A stretch of DNA of 48,734 nt from Sphingobium sp. C100 (GCF_000508185.1 NZ_AYOY01000146.1:1-48734); one strand, 5' to 3'; numbered from the stretch's first letter, positions 9,700 to 19,146 are shown. A program made the numbers and translations. The notes: generated by a model not told the origin, from the sequence alone.

Positions 9700-10226
9700 T
9701 CGTCCGTCTCTTTGCGCTTGGCTTGCTGGCCTGGATGCTGGGTTTCGTCTGGTTTGCCATATTCCTGCCCGAACCGCTCGATGCCCGGCCGACCGACGCG
9801 ATCGTCGTCCTGACCGGCGGGCCGGGGCGGATCGACCGGGGCATCGCGCTGTTGCAGGATGGCGCGGCGAAAAGGATGTTGATCTCGGGCGTCGACCGCG
9901 CCGTTCGTCCGGTGGAGCTGGCGGCGCAATATAAGACGCCGGAGGAATTGTTCACCTGCTGCATCACCCTGGGACGGGAGGCGATTGACACGCGGTCGAA
10001 TGCGATCGAGACGGCGCGCTGGCTGGAGCGCCGGGATTATCAGACGGTCCGTTTGATCACCACGGACTGGCATATGCGCCGCTCCGCGCTGGAGTTGCGG
10101 CAGGCGCTGCCAGCGCGGATTAAGCTGGTTTATGACGCTGTGCCTAGCCACCCCAGCCTGACCGTATTGATGCGCGAATATAATAAATATCTGCTGCGGC
10201 GCCTTGCGGCGTTGATCGGCATCTGA
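9696..10226 (+). CDS. YdcF-like DUF218 family membrane-anchored protein
   Basis: A 176-residue DUF218/YdcF family protein. One N-terminal membrane anchor (about residues 3-24) precedes a Rossmann-like domain with the family landmarks AIVVLTGGPGRIDRG, ISGVD, a TRSNAIETARW block and ITTDWHMRRS. The related ElyC and SanA proteins affect envelope integrity, and YdcF binds S-adenosylmethionine; which role applies here is unknown. GTG at 9696 overlaps the ftsX stop by four bases, so it is coupled to ftsEX. plsC follows three bases after the stop. Confidence 0.85.
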   Translation: MIVRLFALGLLAWMLGFVWFAIFLPEPLDARPTDAIVVLTGGPGRIDRGIALLQDGAAKRMLISGVDRAVRPVELAAQYKTPEELFTCCITLGREAIDTRSNAIETARWLERRDYQTVRLITTDWHMRRSALELRQALPARIKLVYDAVPSHPSLTVLMREYNKYLLRRLAALIGI

Positions 10227-10229
10227 TCG

Positions 10230-10946
10230 ATGGCGACGATGATCACCGCATTGCGTTCTCTCGCCTTCCTGCTCATTTTTTACGGGTTCAGCCCGTTATT
10301 CGTTCTCGCGGCCATATTGGTCGGCAGCGTTGCACCCGGTGCCGTGCAGCGCATCGCCACGGCGTGGAGCCGGTTCCACCGCGCCTGCGCACGCTGGCTG
10401 CTGGGGCAGAGGGTGGTGGTGGAGGGCGAACTGCCCCATGGCCCCTATCTCTACATCGTGAAGCACGAATCCATGTTCGAGACGATCGACATGCTCTGCC
10501 TGTTCGACCGGCCCGCCATCGGGGCGAAGCGCGAATTGCTCGATATTCCGCTATGGGGCTTTATCGCCAAGCGATACGGCCTGATCCCCATCGAGCGTAG
10601 CGCGGGGGCGAGCGCCATGCGGGTGCTGCGCGCCGCGGCGAGGGCCGCGACGGCTGAAGGGCGGGCCGTCTGCCTGTTCCCCGAGGGGACGCGCGTGCCC
10701 CATGGCGAAGCGCCGCCGCTCCGGGCCGGCTTTGCCGGGCTGTACAGCCTGCTTGGCCTGCCGGTCGTGCCGATCGCGGTGGACAGTGGCCGGGTTTCGC
10801 CGCGTGGCAAGTTCATGAAGCGGGCCGGCGTCATCACCTACAAGGTCGGGGACATCGTACCGCCGGGGCTGGACCGCAGGGAGGCGGAGGTGATCGTCCA
10901 TGCCGCCATCAACAGGCTGAACGGACCGGTCGCGCCCCTTCAGTGA
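10230..10946 (+). CDS. plsC: 1-acyl-sn-glycerol-3-phosphate acyltransferase (PlsC family)
   Basis: Transfers an acyl chain to lysophosphatidic acid to make phosphatidic acid at the inner membrane. The 238-residue protein has an N-terminal hydrophobic segment (about 10-32), the catalytic block KHESMFE (H79 with E84, so HX4E rather than the commoner HX4D) and the phosphate-binding motif FPEGTR (150-155). The HX4E form occurs in a subgroup of proteobacterial lysophospholipid acyltransferases. It is last in the ftsE-ftsX-ydcF-plsC run, and its stop overlaps the convergent tyrC stop by seven bases. A general lysophospholipid acyltransferase is an alternative name. Confidence 0.87.
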   Translation: MATMITALRSLAFLLIFYGFSPLFVLAAILVGSVAPGAVQRIATAWSRFHRACARWLLGQRVVVEGELPHGPYLYIVKHESMFETIDMLCLFDRPAIGAKRELLDIPLWGFIAKRYGLIPIERSAGASAMRVLRAAARAATAEGRAVCLFPEGTRVPHGEAPPLRAGFAGLYSLLGLPVVPIAVDSGRVSPRGKFMKRAGVITYKVGDIVPPGLDRREAEVIVHAAINRLNGPVAPLQ

Positions 10947-11845
10947 GAGCGACCGAAGTCCGGTTTCGCGTCGTCCTGCCCCTGTTCGATGATCGACCGG
11001 CGGATCGCACGGGTGCGGGTGAACAGGTTGAACAGCGCGTCGCCGTCATTCCAGCGGATCGCCCGCTGCAATGCCGACAGATCCTCTGAGAATCGTTGCA
11101 GCATTTCCAGCACCCCGTCCTTGTTCGCCAGGAACACGTCGCGCCACATGGTCGGGTCCGACGCGGCGATGCGGGTGAAATCGCGAAAGCCGCCCGCCGA
11201 ATATTTGATGACTTCGGACTGGGTGACATTTTCCAGATCGCTCGCCGTGCCGACGATCGTGTAGGCGATGAGGTGCGGTAAATGGCTCGTCACCGCCAGC
11301 ACCAGGTCATGATGCGCCGGGTCCATCGTCTCAACCTCGGCGCCCACCCGCCGCCACAGTTCGGCGACCCGCTCGACCGCGGCGGGATCGGCGTCGGCCG
11401 GCGGCGTGACGATCGACCAGCGGCCCTTGAACAGGGTGGCGAAGCCGGCTTCCGGCCCGCTATTTTCGGTGCCCGCGACCGGATGGGCGGGGATGACCAT
11501 CCGCCCCGGCAGCGCGGCGTTGAGCTGCGCCAGCACGTCCGCCTTGCAGGAACCGACGTCGCTGATGATCGCGTCGGCCGGCAGGTCGTCGGCGATCTCG
11601 GCCGCCGCAGCGCCCATCGCCCGGACAGGGACGCACAGAATCACCAGATCGGCGTCGGTCACCGACGCGCCTGCCGTGTCGGTGACATCGTCGGCCAGGT
11701 CGATGCGCCGGGCAATGTCGCGCACCGCCGGATCGGCGTCATAGCCCGTAACCCGCACGGTCGGCATTTCCGCGCGGATCGCGCGGGCCAGCGAGGAGCC
11801 GATCAGCCCCAGGCCGATGATGGTGACGCGGGCGAAGGGCAGCAT
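10940..11845 (-). CDS. tyrC: Prephenate/arogenate (cyclohexadienyl) dehydrogenase
   Basis: Oxidises and decarboxylates prephenate or arogenate in tyrosine synthesis. The 301-residue product begins with a NAD(P)-binding Rossmann motif (GLGLIGSS, residues 11-18) and contains the HPVAGTENSG block in which the histidine is catalytic in this family. The ATG at 11845 lies four bases after the hisC stop and is preferred to a longer in-frame start that would overlap hisC. The hisC-tyrC pair is common in sphingomonads, where the HisC-type aminotransferase probably also serves aromatic amino acid synthesis. Confidence 0.9.
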   Translation of the reverse strand: MLPFARVTIIGLGLIGSSLARAIRAEMPTVRVTGYDADPAVRDIARRIDLADDVTDTAGASVTDADLVILCVPVRAMGAAAAEIADDLPADAIISDVGSCKADVLAQLNAALPGRMVIPAHPVAGTENSGPEAGFATLFKGRWSIVTPPADADPAAVERVAELWRRVGAEVETMDPAHHDLVLAVTSHLPHLIAYTIVGTASDLENVTQSEVIKYSAGGFRDFTRIAASDPTMWRDVFLANKDGVLEMLQRFSEDLSALQRAIRWNDGDALFNLFTRTRAIRRSIIEQGQDDAKPDFGRSH

Positions 11846-11849
11846 CGCG

Positions 11850-12959
11850 TCAGGCCGCTTCCGCCAAGGCGCGCAGCCAGGCCGCCACGGCACGGGTCTG
11901 CTCCTGCGTGCCGATGGTGATGCGCAGGCCGTTGGGCAGCCCCTGGCCCGGCAGCCAGCGGGTGGCATAGCCTGCGTCCCATAGCCCCTTCATCGCTGCT
12001 TCGGCGGTCAGCTTGCCTTCGAAAATGATCAAAAGGAAGTTGGTCTTGCTCGGCACTGCGCGCAGTCCATGGTTGGACAGGGCGGCAACCTCGCCCGCCA
12101 GCCATTCGCGCCACTGATTATTGTGCGCGCGGCTGCGCGCGACCCAAGCATCGTCGCTGATCGCCGCAACCGCCGCCGCCTGACCAGCGGTGGTCACGTT
12201 GAAGGGCGCGCGGATGCGATGGAGGATGTCGATCACTTCGGCGCTGGCATAGCCCCAGCCGATGCGTTCGGCCGCAAGGCCATAGATTTTCGAGAAAGTG
12301 CGGGTGACGAGGATGTTGGTCGCGCCCTTCGCCAGGTCGAGGCCACCATCATCCTCGTCCGCTTCCAGATATTCGGCATAGGCCTGGTCAAGGACGAACA
12401 GGATGTCGGGGCGCAGCCCGGCGTGCAGGCGGGCGATCTCGTCCCGGCTGGTCAGGGTGCCGGTCGGGTTGTTGGGATTGGCGAGGAAAACGACCTTCGT
12501 CCGTTCCGTCACGGCGGCCAACAAGGCATCGACATCCGTCGCATAGTCCTTGTCCGGCGCGATCACCGGGGTCGCGCCGACGCGGCGAGCGGCGATGTCG
12601 TAGACGGCAAAGCCATAGCGGACATAGAGAATCTCGTCGCCCGGCCCGGCATAGGCGCTGGCGGCGAGGTGCAGCAGTTCGTCCGACCCCGTGCCATAGA
12701 TGATCCGCGCAGGATCAAGGCCATGATGCGCGCCGATCGCTTCGCGCAGCGCCGTGGCCGAAGGATCGGGATAGGTCGCCATGTCGGCCGTGGCCGCCAG
12801 AAAAGCGTCGCGCGCGGCCTGTCCGGTGCCCAGCGGGTTTTCGTTGGCGGACAGTTTGACGAGGGGGCGGCCGTCGTCGGCCGCCGACTTGCCCGGCACA
12901 TAGGCGGAAATGCCCAGGATCCAGTCCTTGGGCGCAGGTTTTGCAGCAATATCGTTCAT
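11850..12959 (-). CDS. hisC: Histidinol-phosphate / aromatic aminotransferase (HisC-type)
   Basis: A class II PLP aminotransferase of 369 residues. Visible are the substrate-side segment LSANENPLG (36-44), NPNNPTG (161-167), D191 and Y194, and the PLP lysine K224 in [17 protein letters not shown]. These match histidinol-phosphate aminotransferase. The partner tyrC suggests a role in phenylalanine/tyrosine transamination as well. The open frame extends to 13265 but the added 102 residues come from a GC-rich repeat and have no family likeness; ATG at 12959 is used. Specificity between histidine and aromatic pathways cannot be settled from sequence alone. Confidence 0.9.
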   Translation of the reverse strand: MNDIAAKPAPKDWILGISAYVPGKSAADDGRPLVKLSANENPLGTGQAARDAFLAATADMATYPDPSATALREAIGAHHGLDPARIIYGTGSDELLHLAASAYAGPGDEILYVRYGFAVYDIAARRVGATPVIAPDKDYATDVDALLAAVTERTKVVFLANPNNPTGTLTSRDEIARLHAGLRPDILFVLDQAYAEYLEADEDDGGLDLAKGATNILVTRTFSKIYGLAAERIGWGYASAEVIDILHRIRAPFNVTTAGQAAAVAAISDDAWVARSRAHNNQWREWLAGEVAALSNHGLRAVPSKTNFLLIIFEGKLTAEAAMKGLWDAGYATRWLPGQGLPNGLRITIGTQEQTRAVAAWLRALAEAA

Positions 12960-13376
12960 GGAGCGCGGCTTTAGCCGCTTCCGCGCCAAAGGCAAAGCGC
13001 CTGACCGGGCGGCCGCATACGCGCCACCCCCGAAGTATACAGTGTCGTGGGGTGTTTTTGGCCGGATTGGCTCCAATAGTGCCCGCGAAGCCACGCCGGC
13101 GCGCCGGTGACGCGCCACCAAGGTCACACTGACGCGCCGGTCACGCGCCACCGACGCCGCAGGGACGCGCCGGTGACGCGCCACGGCTGGATCGGCGAAG
13201 GGGGTGGAAGCAAGCGGTGCCATCAGCGAGGATAGACCAGAGGAAATCCTACATTGGAAGGCCATTGTCCGTCGCGTCAGGCGCTCGTGAGGGTCGGACG
13301 ATCGGTTATGCGCCGGGTGGAGGGGATGTGCGGACGGGATTGCGGTGGGCAGTGCCGCCCCTGTCGCCGCGCTGCC
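12960..13376. other. 417-base intergenic region upstream of hisC
   Basis: No gene is supported here. It lies between hisC and the 2-hydroxyacid dehydrogenase, both on the minus strand. It holds the 33-base tandem repeat listed separately and, on the minus strand, a TATACT hexamer (13034-13039) about 75 bases upstream of the hisC start that could be a -10 element; no convincing -35 accompanies it. The in-frame hisC extension through this region is Arg/Ala/Val-rich, as expected for non-coding GC-rich DNA. Confidence 0.6.
13101..13184. repeat. Tandem repeat, three units, 33-base period
   Basis: An 18-base core, GCGCCGGTGACGCGCCAC, starts at 13101, 13134 and 13167, exactly 33 bases apart. The second copy has a single change (TCAC for TGAC). 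The 15-base segments between cores differ from one another, apart from a shared GAC end. In the first unit GGCGCG and CGCGCC can pair as a hairpin around a seven-base loop. It lies 140-225 bases upstream of the hisC start. Function unknown; regulatory sites or replication slippage are both possible. Confidence 0.8.
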
Positions 13377-14336
13377 CTACACGACCGGCGTCACCAGCGG
13401 ATCGCCGGCGAAATGGGCGTCGAGATTGGCCAGCACGAGGTCCGCCATCGCCTTGCGGGTATGGCGGGTCGCGCTGCCCTGATGCGGTTGCAGCACGACA
13501 TGGTCCATCGTCAGCAAGGCGGACGGCACATCGGGTTCGTTCGCGAAGACGTCCAGCCCGGCGCCGGCGATGCGCCGGTCGGCCAGCGCGGCGACCAGCG
13601 CATCCTCGTCGATCACGCTGCCGCGGCTGATGTTGACGATCGCCCCGTCCTGTCCCAGCGCATCGAGCATCGCCGCATCGACAAGCTTCGCCGCTTCCGG
13701 TCCGCCCGACGTGGCCACCATGATGACGTCGCTCTGCCGCGCGAAGTCGATCGGGTCGGCGACATAGCGGTAAGGCGCATCGGCCGCTTCCCGACGGTTG
13801 TGATACAGGATTTCGCCCGCTTGCCACTCCAGCCGTTTGGCGATGGCCCGGCCGATGCGGCCAAGGCCCAATATGCCGATCCGCGATCCGGTCACCCGGC
13901 CGGACAAGGCCGGCCTTTCGCCCCGCGCCCAGGCGCCCGACCGCACCAACCGGTCATTGGCGGCGATGTTGCGCACCGTGGCGTAGAGCAGGCCGACGGC
14001 GAGGTCGGCGACATCGTCGGTCAGCACGTCGGGCGTATTGGTCACGCGGATGCCGTTGGTGCGGGCGTGATCGACATCGACCTTGTCATAGCCGACCGAG
14101 AACAGCCCGATAATCTCCAGTTGCGGCAAGGCGTCCATGATGCCGGCGGACGCGCCGACCGACCCGAAGCTGACCAGCGCGCGCGCCTGCCGTACATCGA
14201 ATGGCAGGGCGGACAAATCGGCGTCGGCGGCCACCGCATGAACGGTGAAACGGCGCTCCAGTTCTTCGATCAGATAGGGATAGAGCGGGCCATATGCGAC
14301 GACGGGCGGGCGGTTCTGCTGGGTCATACCCTTCAT
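13377..14336 (-). CDS. D-isomer-specific 2-hydroxyacid dehydrogenase (hydroxypyruvate/glyoxylate reductase-like)
   Basis: An NAD(P)-dependent oxidoreductase of 319 residues. The nucleotide-binding motif GLGRIG is at 157-162. The catalytic set is complete: R238 in NISRGSVIDE, E267 in FANEP and H285 in LQPHQGS. The likely reaction is reduction of hydroxypyruvate, glyoxylate or another 2-ketoacid. ATG at 14336 is used; an alternative ATG three codons later is equally possible because neither has a strong ribosome site. It lies between hisC and the divergent metX; its substrate cannot be assigned from sequence. Confidence 0.87.
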   Translation of the reverse strand: MKGMTQQNRPPVVAYGPLYPYLIEELERRFTVHAVAADADLSALPFDVRQARALVSFGSVGASAGIMDALPQLEIIGLFSVGYDKVDVDHARTNGIRVTNTPDVLTDDVADLAVGLLYATVRNIAANDRLVRSGAWARGERPALSGRVTGSRIGILGLGRIGRAIAKRLEWQAGEILYHNRREAADAPYRYVADPIDFARQSDVIMVATSGGPEAAKLVDAAMLDALGQDGAIVNISRGSVIDEDALVAALADRRIAGAGLDVFANEPDVPSALLTMDHVVLQPHQGSATRHTRKAMADLVLANLDAHFAGDPLVTPVV

Positions 14337-14402
14337 CTAGGGCTTTGGCGGCCGCCATGCCAGATTGACAGGCATCGGCGCCGGTCCTAGCGCGGCTCGA
14401 CC

Positions 14403-15539
14403 ATGGCCAGCGTCCCGATATCCGAAGACAGCCGTTTTGGCCTGCGCCGGCAAGTGCGACTTGCCGGCCCGCTGCATTTGTCCAGCGGCGCGCGGCTGGG
14501 GCCGATCGACATCGCCTATGAAACCTATGGCGCGATGAATGCGGACAAATCCAACGTCATCCTGATCTGCCATGCACTGACCGGCGACCAATATGTCGCG
14601 TCCGATCATCCAGTCACCGGCAAGCCGGGCTGGTGGTGGCGGATGGTGGGGCCGGGCAAGCCGGTCGATGCGGCGCGCCATTTCATCATCTGTTCCAATG
14701 TGATCGGCAGCTGCATGGGGTCTTCCGGGCCGGCGAGCGTCGATCCCGGCACAGGCGAGCCCTATGCGATGCGCTTTCCGGTGCTGACCATCGCCGACAT
14801 GGTGCGGGCGCAGGCGGCATTGCTCGATCATCTGGGCGTCGATCGGCTGACCGCCGTCATCGGCGGGTCGATGGGGGGGATGCAGGCGCTCACCTGGCCC
14901 ACGCTCTTTCCCGACCGGGTCGAAAGCTGCGTCGTCATCGCCTCCACCGCGCGGCACAGCGCCCAGAATATCGCCTTTCACGAAGTCGGGCGGCAGGCGA
15001 TCATGGCCGATCCCCATTGGCGCGGCGGGGACTATTATGCCGATGGGCAGATCCCCAGCGCCGGGCTGGCGGTCGCGCGCATGGCGGCGCACATCACTTA
15101 TCTGTCCGAAGCCGGGCTGACCGAGAAATTCGGGCGCCGATTGCAGGGGCGGGACGCCAAGACCTTTGGCTTCGACGCCGATTTCCAGGTCGAATCCTAT
15201 CTGCGCCATCAGGGGTTGAGCTTCGTCGATCGGTTCGACGCCAATTCCTATCTCTACATCACCCGCGCCATGGATTATTACGACATCGCCGAAGATCATG
15301 GCGGCAGCCTGGCCCGCGCCTTCGCGGCGACCGGCGCGCGCTTCTGCCTGGTCAGTTTCGACACCGACTGGCTTTATCCCACCGCCGAATCGCGCGTGAT
15401 CGTCCATGCCCTCAATGCCGGGGGCGCGCAGGCGAGCTTCGTCGAATTGTCGAGCCCGTTCGGTCATGACGCTTTCCTGCTCGAATGTCCCGAACTCAAC
15501 CGGGTGGTGGACGGCTTCCTGCGCGGCGGCCGGGCATGA
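14403..15539 (+). CDS. metX: Homoserine O-acyltransferase MetX
   Basis: Activates homoserine with an acyl group from acyl-CoA, the first committed step of methionine synthesis. The 378-residue alpha/beta-hydrolase has the nucleophile elbow GGSMGG with S156, the aspartate D322 in FDTDWLYP and the histidine H355 in FGHDAF, which form the catalytic triad. Length is normal for MetX. The stop overlaps the metW start (ATGA). Whether the donor is acetyl-CoA or succinyl-CoA should not be taken from the name, because MetX members differ in donor use. Confidence 0.94.
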   Translation: MASVPISEDSRFGLRRQVRLAGPLHLSSGARLGPIDIAYETYGAMNADKSNVILICHALTGDQYVASDHPVTGKPGWWWRMVGPGKPVDAARHFIICSNVIGSCMGSSGPASVDPGTGEPYAMRFPVLTIADMVRAQAALLDHLGVDRLTAVIGGSMGGMQALTWPTLFPDRVESCVVIASTARHSAQNIAFHEVGRQAIMADPHWRGGDYYADGQIPSAGLAVARMAAHITYLSEAGLTEKFGRRLQGRDAKTFGFDADFQVESYLRHQGLSFVDRFDANSYLYITRAMDYYDIAEDHGGSLARAFAATGARFCLVSFDTDWLYPTAESRVIVHALNAGGAQASFVELSSPFGHDAFLLECPELNRVVDGFLRGGRA

Positions 15540-16129
15540 GCGCAGCGTTGCGGCCCGACCTGGCCCTGATCGCACGCACGGTGCGGCAGAGCGCGCGCGT
15601 ACTCGACGTGGGGTGCGGCGACGGAGCGCTGATGGCGGCGCTGCGCGACAATGCGGGAGCCGATGCGCGCGGGCTGGAGCTGGACGGTTCCAATGTCGCC
15701 GCCGCCGTGGGGCGCGGCCTGTCGGTGGTGCAGGGCGACGCGGACACCGACCTGCGCTATTATCCCGACGCCAGTTTCGATTATGCCATCCTGAGCCAGA
15801 CGTTGCAGACCACGCGGCGGCCGGACCTGGTGGTGGAGGAATTGCTGCGCATCGCCGCCCAGGCGTTTGTGTCCTTCCCCAATTTCGCCCATTGGCGCGG
15901 GCGCATCTCGCTATTGTGGGGCGGGCGGATGCCGGTGACGCGGCTGTTGCCCGACACCTGGTACGATACGCTCAACATCCATCATGTGACGGTCGATGAT
16001 TTCCGCGCGCTGGTGAAGGAACGCGGCTGGCATATTGACGGTCAATGGTTCCTGAAGGGCGACAAGGAAACCACGCACGCGAACGCCAACCTGTTCGCCG
16101 AACATGCGGTGTTCCTGCTGCGCAAATAG
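15536..16129 (+). CDS. metW: Methionine biosynthesis protein MetW
   Basis: A 197-residue class I SAM-dependent methyltransferase-fold protein. The SAM motif reads VLDVGCGDG near residue 25. MetW is known to act with MetX in several proteobacteria and can be required for full homoserine acyltransferase activity. The open frame begins at 15485, inside metX, but ATG at 15536 overlaps the metX TGA in the usual ATGA arrangement. The metX-metW pair is highly conserved, which makes the call firm. Confidence 0.92.
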   Translation: MSAALRPDLALIARTVRQSARVLDVGCGDGALMAALRDNAGADARGLELDGSNVAAAVGRGLSVVQGDADTDLRYYPDASFDYAILSQTLQTTRRPDLVVEELLRIAAQAFVSFPNFAHWRGRISLLWGGRMPVTRLLPDTWYDTLNIHHVTVDDFRALVKERGWHIDGQWFLKGDKETTHANANLFAEHAVFLLRK

Positions 16130-16196
16130 CGGCGGCAAGCCTCTTTTCTTGAAGGACGTGGCCCGGCCGCCGCTGCGGACCGGGCGCGGGCCGGCT

Positions 16197-16709
16197 TTAG
16201 CTGCCGTTCGGGCCGCCGCCGGGGCCGCTGCCACCACCGCCGCCCATGCCGCCGGCGCCGACCGCGCCGATATTGCCGAAAATCTCGTCAAACAGGCTGC
16301 GATGGCGGCCCAGCGTCGGCGTCTTGTCGCCCATGGGCGAAATGCTTGCCACCTGGTCCAGCCCGGTGCGATCGACGGCCACGACATTGCCCGCCGCGTC
16401 GAAGCGCACGCGCAGCACGGTCTGGTCCACCGGCTTGGGGCTGGAAAAGGCCAGCGCGCGCATGTCGCGCGACACATAATACCAGTCCTGCTGACCAAAT
16501 TGCGAGACGAAGCTGGGACGACCCAGCGTACCTTCCACCGAGGCGCGATTGTCGATGCCGGGCTGAACCGAGTCCACCAGCAGCTTGTCGACCTGATAGC
16601 CCTGATGGGTGCGAATGCGGGTGCAGGCCGATGTGCCAAGCAGCAGCGCGCTGAGGCCGATGGCGATCACCACGCGCCCACGGCGGTTATGGCGGCTGAA
16701 CTGAGGCAT
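16197..16709 (-). CDS. Outer membrane assembly lipoprotein, OmlA/SmpA/BamE-like
   Basis: A 170-residue exported lipoprotein of the SmpA/OmlA/BamE family, associated with the outer-membrane beta-barrel assembly machine. The N-terminus is basic, then hydrophobic, ending at C29 in a lipobox-like LGTSAC. The domain shows the family run GYQVDKLLVDSVQPGIDNRASVEGTLGRPS, abbreviated here by its start GYQVDK and its end LGRPS, then a WYYVSRDM block. The C-terminus is Gly-rich and probably disordered. ATG at 16709 is preceded by CAGGAGA, which decides the start over a longer frame. It is divergent from the cytochrome chaperone gene, as in other alphaproteobacteria. Confidence 0.87.
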   Translation of the reverse strand: MPQFSRHNRRGRVVIAIGLSALLLGTSACTRIRTHQGYQVDKLLVDSVQPGIDNRASVEGTLGRPSFVSQFGQQDWYYVSRDMRALAFSSPKPVDQTVLRVRFDAAGNVVAVDRTGLDQVASISPMGDKTPTLGRHRSLFDEIFGNIGAVGAGGMGGGGGSGPGGGPNGS

Positions 16710-16876
16710 GAACGTCTCCTGCGGGGGCGTGTCCCGCGAACCCAATAAACCTGATGCCGCCATTGCATTGGGCGACGCAGCGATCAATATGGAAATGCGC
16801 GAGCCCCGGCAAGGGGCGAAGGCGCACCGGTCGGCGCGTGTCACCGGTCTGTCCGTCATGAAAAGCCGCATCGACC

Positions 16877-17401
16877 ATGTCCAGCATCCCATCTTTCCTC
16901 CAGCGCCTGCTCGGCCGCTCCGATCCCAGAGAGGGGTTGCGGCCGCTCTATCACGCCGTGGTGGGCGAAGGGCGACAGCCGCATTGGTATCTGGACGGGG
17001 CCGTGCCCGATTCGCTGGACGGGCGGTTCGACATGATCGTGGCGATTCTGGCGCAGGTGCTGATCCGGCTGGAACAGCAGGGCGCGACGCAGGAAAGCGC
17101 GTGGCTGACCGAATTGTTCGTCGATGATATGGACGGGCAGTTGCGGCAGGAAGGCATTGGCGACGTGGTGGTGGGCAAACATATCGGCAAGATGGTGAGC
17201 GCGCTGGGCGGGCGGATCAGCGCCTATCGCGATGCGTTGACGGGTGGCGCGAAACTGGACGCGGTGCTGCGTCGCAATCTTTATCGCGGCGCGGCGGTGA
17301 CGGACGCGGCGGTGGCCCATGTCGAGGGCGCGCTGCGCCAGCGCTGGGTGCGGCTGAGCTGCATCACGCGCGATGCGCTGCTGGCGGGAGACCTTGGATG
17401 A
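16877..17401 (+). CDS. Ubiquinol-cytochrome c chaperone family protein (CBP3/UQCC-like)
   Basis: A 174-residue homologue of the mitochondrial Cbp3/UQCC1 factor, which helps cytochrome b synthesis and bc1 complex assembly. The family pattern is seen in LYHAVVGEGRQPHWY near residue 25, a central helix with RFDMIVAILAQVLIRL, and the ELFVDDMDGQLRQEGIGD stretch at about 95. The gene overlaps the DUF177 gene by ATGA at 17398. The OmlA // chaperone-DUF177 arrangement is a conserved alphaproteobacterial block. The bacterial role is inferred from the mitochondrial homologue. Confidence 0.88.
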   Translation: MSSIPSFLQRLLGRSDPREGLRPLYHAVVGEGRQPHWYLDGAVPDSLDGRFDMIVAILAQVLIRLEQQGATQESAWLTELFVDDMDGQLRQEGIGDVVVGKHIGKMVSALGGRISAYRDALTGGAKLDAVLRRNLYRGAAVTDAAVAHVEGALRQRWVRLSCITRDALLAGDLG

Positions 17402-17922
17402 CGACGAATCCCGAATTTTCGCGCCCGGTGCGCGCCGAGCAGATCAAGCGGCTGGGCGAGACGACGCAGATCGTCGCCGACGAGGCCGAGCGCATCGCGC
17501 TGGCGCGGCGTTTCCGGCTGGCAGGGCTGGAGCGGCTGGAGGCGGACTATGGCCTGACGCAGGAGGGCGAGACGATCTTGGCGCGCGGCCGGGTGCGCGC
17601 GACGCTGGCCCAGCCCTGCGTCGCGACCGGCGTGCCGGTGCCAGAGACGATCGATACCGACTTCGCGCTGCGCTTCGTGGTGGAGAGCGAGGATATGCCG
17701 GAAGGCGAGGAGCTGGAGCTGGACGCGGAGGATGTCGATACGATCGGCTATGACGGGCAGGTGATCGACATGGGCGAGGCGGTGGCCGAGACCATGGCGC
17801 TGGCGATGACGCCCTATCCCCGCTCGCCCGAGGCCGACGCGATATTGAAGGAGGCCGGCGTGGTGAGCGAGGAGCAGGCCGGCCCCTTTGCCGCGCTGCT
17901 GGGGCTCAAGGATCGCAAATAG
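17398..17922 (+). CDS. DUF177/YceD family protein
   Basis: A 174-residue DUF177 protein. The family includes YceD, linked in bacteria and plants to accumulation of 23S rRNA and the large ribosomal subunit. The landmarks are a central FRLAGLERLEADYGL region, a single cysteine in QPCVATG and the acidic block that follows, and a C-terminal PFAALLGLKDRK tail, typical for the family. The start overlaps the stop of the chaperone gene. The usual downstream rpmF or plsX is absent; dinB follows after 63 bases instead. Confidence 0.86.
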   Translation: MTTNPEFSRPVRAEQIKRLGETTQIVADEAERIALARRFRLAGLERLEADYGLTQEGETILARGRVRATLAQPCVATGVPVPETIDTDFALRFVVESEDMPEGEELELDAEDVDTIGYDGQVIDMGEAVAETMALAMTPYPRSPEADAILKEAGVVSEEQAGPFAALLGLKDRK

Positions 17923-17985
17923 CGAGCCTGCCCATGCTGCGCTGACGTTTCCCTTTCGTTCCTGGCTATGGCATAGCGATGGGCC

Positions 17986-19068
17986 ATGGACTCGCCCGCG
18001 CGCAAGATCATCCATATCGACATGGACGCCTTTTATGCGTCGGTCGAGCAGCGCGACGACCCGGCGCTGCGCGGCCTGCCCATTGCGGTGGGCGGCGGCG
18101 GGCCGCGCGGCGTGGTGGCGACCTGTTCCTACGAAGCGCGCAAATTCGGCGTGCGATCCGCCATGCCGGGCGCGCGGGCGCGGCGGCTGTGCCCGGACCT
18201 GGTGTTTGTCAAGCCCCGGTTCGAGGTGTATCGGGCCGTGTCGCAGCATGTGCGCGAGATTTTCAGCCGCTTTACCGACATCATCCAGCCGTTGTCGCTC
18301 GACGAAGCCTATCTGGATGTGACGATCAACAAAGCCGGCATCGCATCGGCAACACAGGTGGCGCAGGAGATCAGGCGGATGATCCGGGAAGAGACCGGCC
18401 TTACCGCGTCGGCGGGTGTGTCCTACAACAAGCTGATCGCCAAGCTGGCGTCGGACCAGAACAAGCCCGATGGCGTCTGCGTGGTGCGGCCGGGCGAGGG
18501 CGCGGCCTTCATCGCGGCGATGCCGGTAAGGCGCATCCATGGCGTGGGACCGGTGACGGCGCAGCGGATGCAGGCGCTGGGGATCGAGACTGGGGCGGAT
18601 CTGCGCGCGCACGATCTGCGGTTTCTCCAGTCGCATTTCGGCAGCGCGGCGGACTATTATTATCGCGCGGCGCGGGGCGAGGATGACCGCCCGGTGCGGG
18701 AGCGGGAGGGGCGCAAGTCGGTCAGCGTCGAGGACACGTTTTTCGACGATCTGGTCGAGCGGGACGCGCTGGTCGTGGAGTTGGATCGGATCGCGGCCAA
18801 TTTGTGGACCCGGATCGAAAAGGCGCAGGCGTGGGGGCGCACCGTGGTGCTGAAGGTCAAGTTCGCCGATTTCCGCATCATCACCCGGTCGCGCAGCTTT
18901 TCAGCGCCGGTGCGATCGCCCGAATTGCTGGCGCAGGCGGGGCGCGAATTGCTGCTGGCGCAATTGCCGCTGCGCATGGGCGCGCGTTTGCTGGGGCTGG
19001 GGGTGCATAATCTGGAGGGAGAGGAGGAGGGCGGCGAACCGGGCGCGCAACTGGCATTGGAACTTTAG
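17986..19068 (+). CDS. dinB: DNA polymerase IV (Y-family)
   Basis: Error-prone translesion polymerase of 360 residues. Catalytic carboxylates are in IHIDMDAFYASVE (D12 with the neighbouring metal-site residues) and SLDEAYLD (D106, E107). The little-finger domain follows at about residues 240-345. The C-terminal hexapeptide QLALEL matches a beta-clamp binding motif, consistent with recruitment to the replication fork. ATG at 17986 gives the standard N-terminus. No LexA-type operator was recognised upstream. It converges on the EipA-like gene. Confidence 0.94.
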   Translation: MDSPARKIIHIDMDAFYASVEQRDDPALRGLPIAVGGGGPRGVVATCSYEARKFGVRSAMPGARARRLCPDLVFVKPRFEVYRAVSQHVREIFSRFTDIIQPLSLDEAYLDVTINKAGIASATQVAQEIRRMIREETGLTASAGVSYNKLIAKLASDQNKPDGVCVVRPGEGAAFIAAMPVRRIHGVGPVTAQRMQALGIETGADLRAHDLRFLQSHFGSAADYYYRAARGEDDRPVREREGRKSVSVEDTFFDDLVERDALVVELDRIAANLWTRIEKAQAWGRTVVLKVKFADFRIITRSRSFSAPVRSPELLAQAGRELLLAQLPLRMGARLLGLGVHNLEGEEEGGEPGAQLALEL

Positions 19069-19126
19069 CGGCGTGCATCACACCGCATGACCTGCTGCGA
19101 CTAAATGCGTCGTCGGCTTATTAAGT

Positions 19127-19146
19127 CTCGCGGCCCCTCCCGCGAG
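19127..19146. terminator. Weak candidate hairpin between convergent genes
   Basis: CTCGCGG and CCGCGAG can form a seven-base-pair stem around a six-base loop between the dinB and EipA-like stop codons. There is no downstream T run on either strand, so the assignment as a bidirectional terminator rests only on position. Confidence 0.35.

Noticed and set aside
13101..13184. CRISPR array
   Set aside because: Only three short cores, 15-base segments between them, and no cas genes; it is a simple tandem repeat.
12960..13265. 102-residue N-terminal extension of HisC
   Set aside because: Arg/Ala-rich translation of the 33-base repeat; no HisC likeness.
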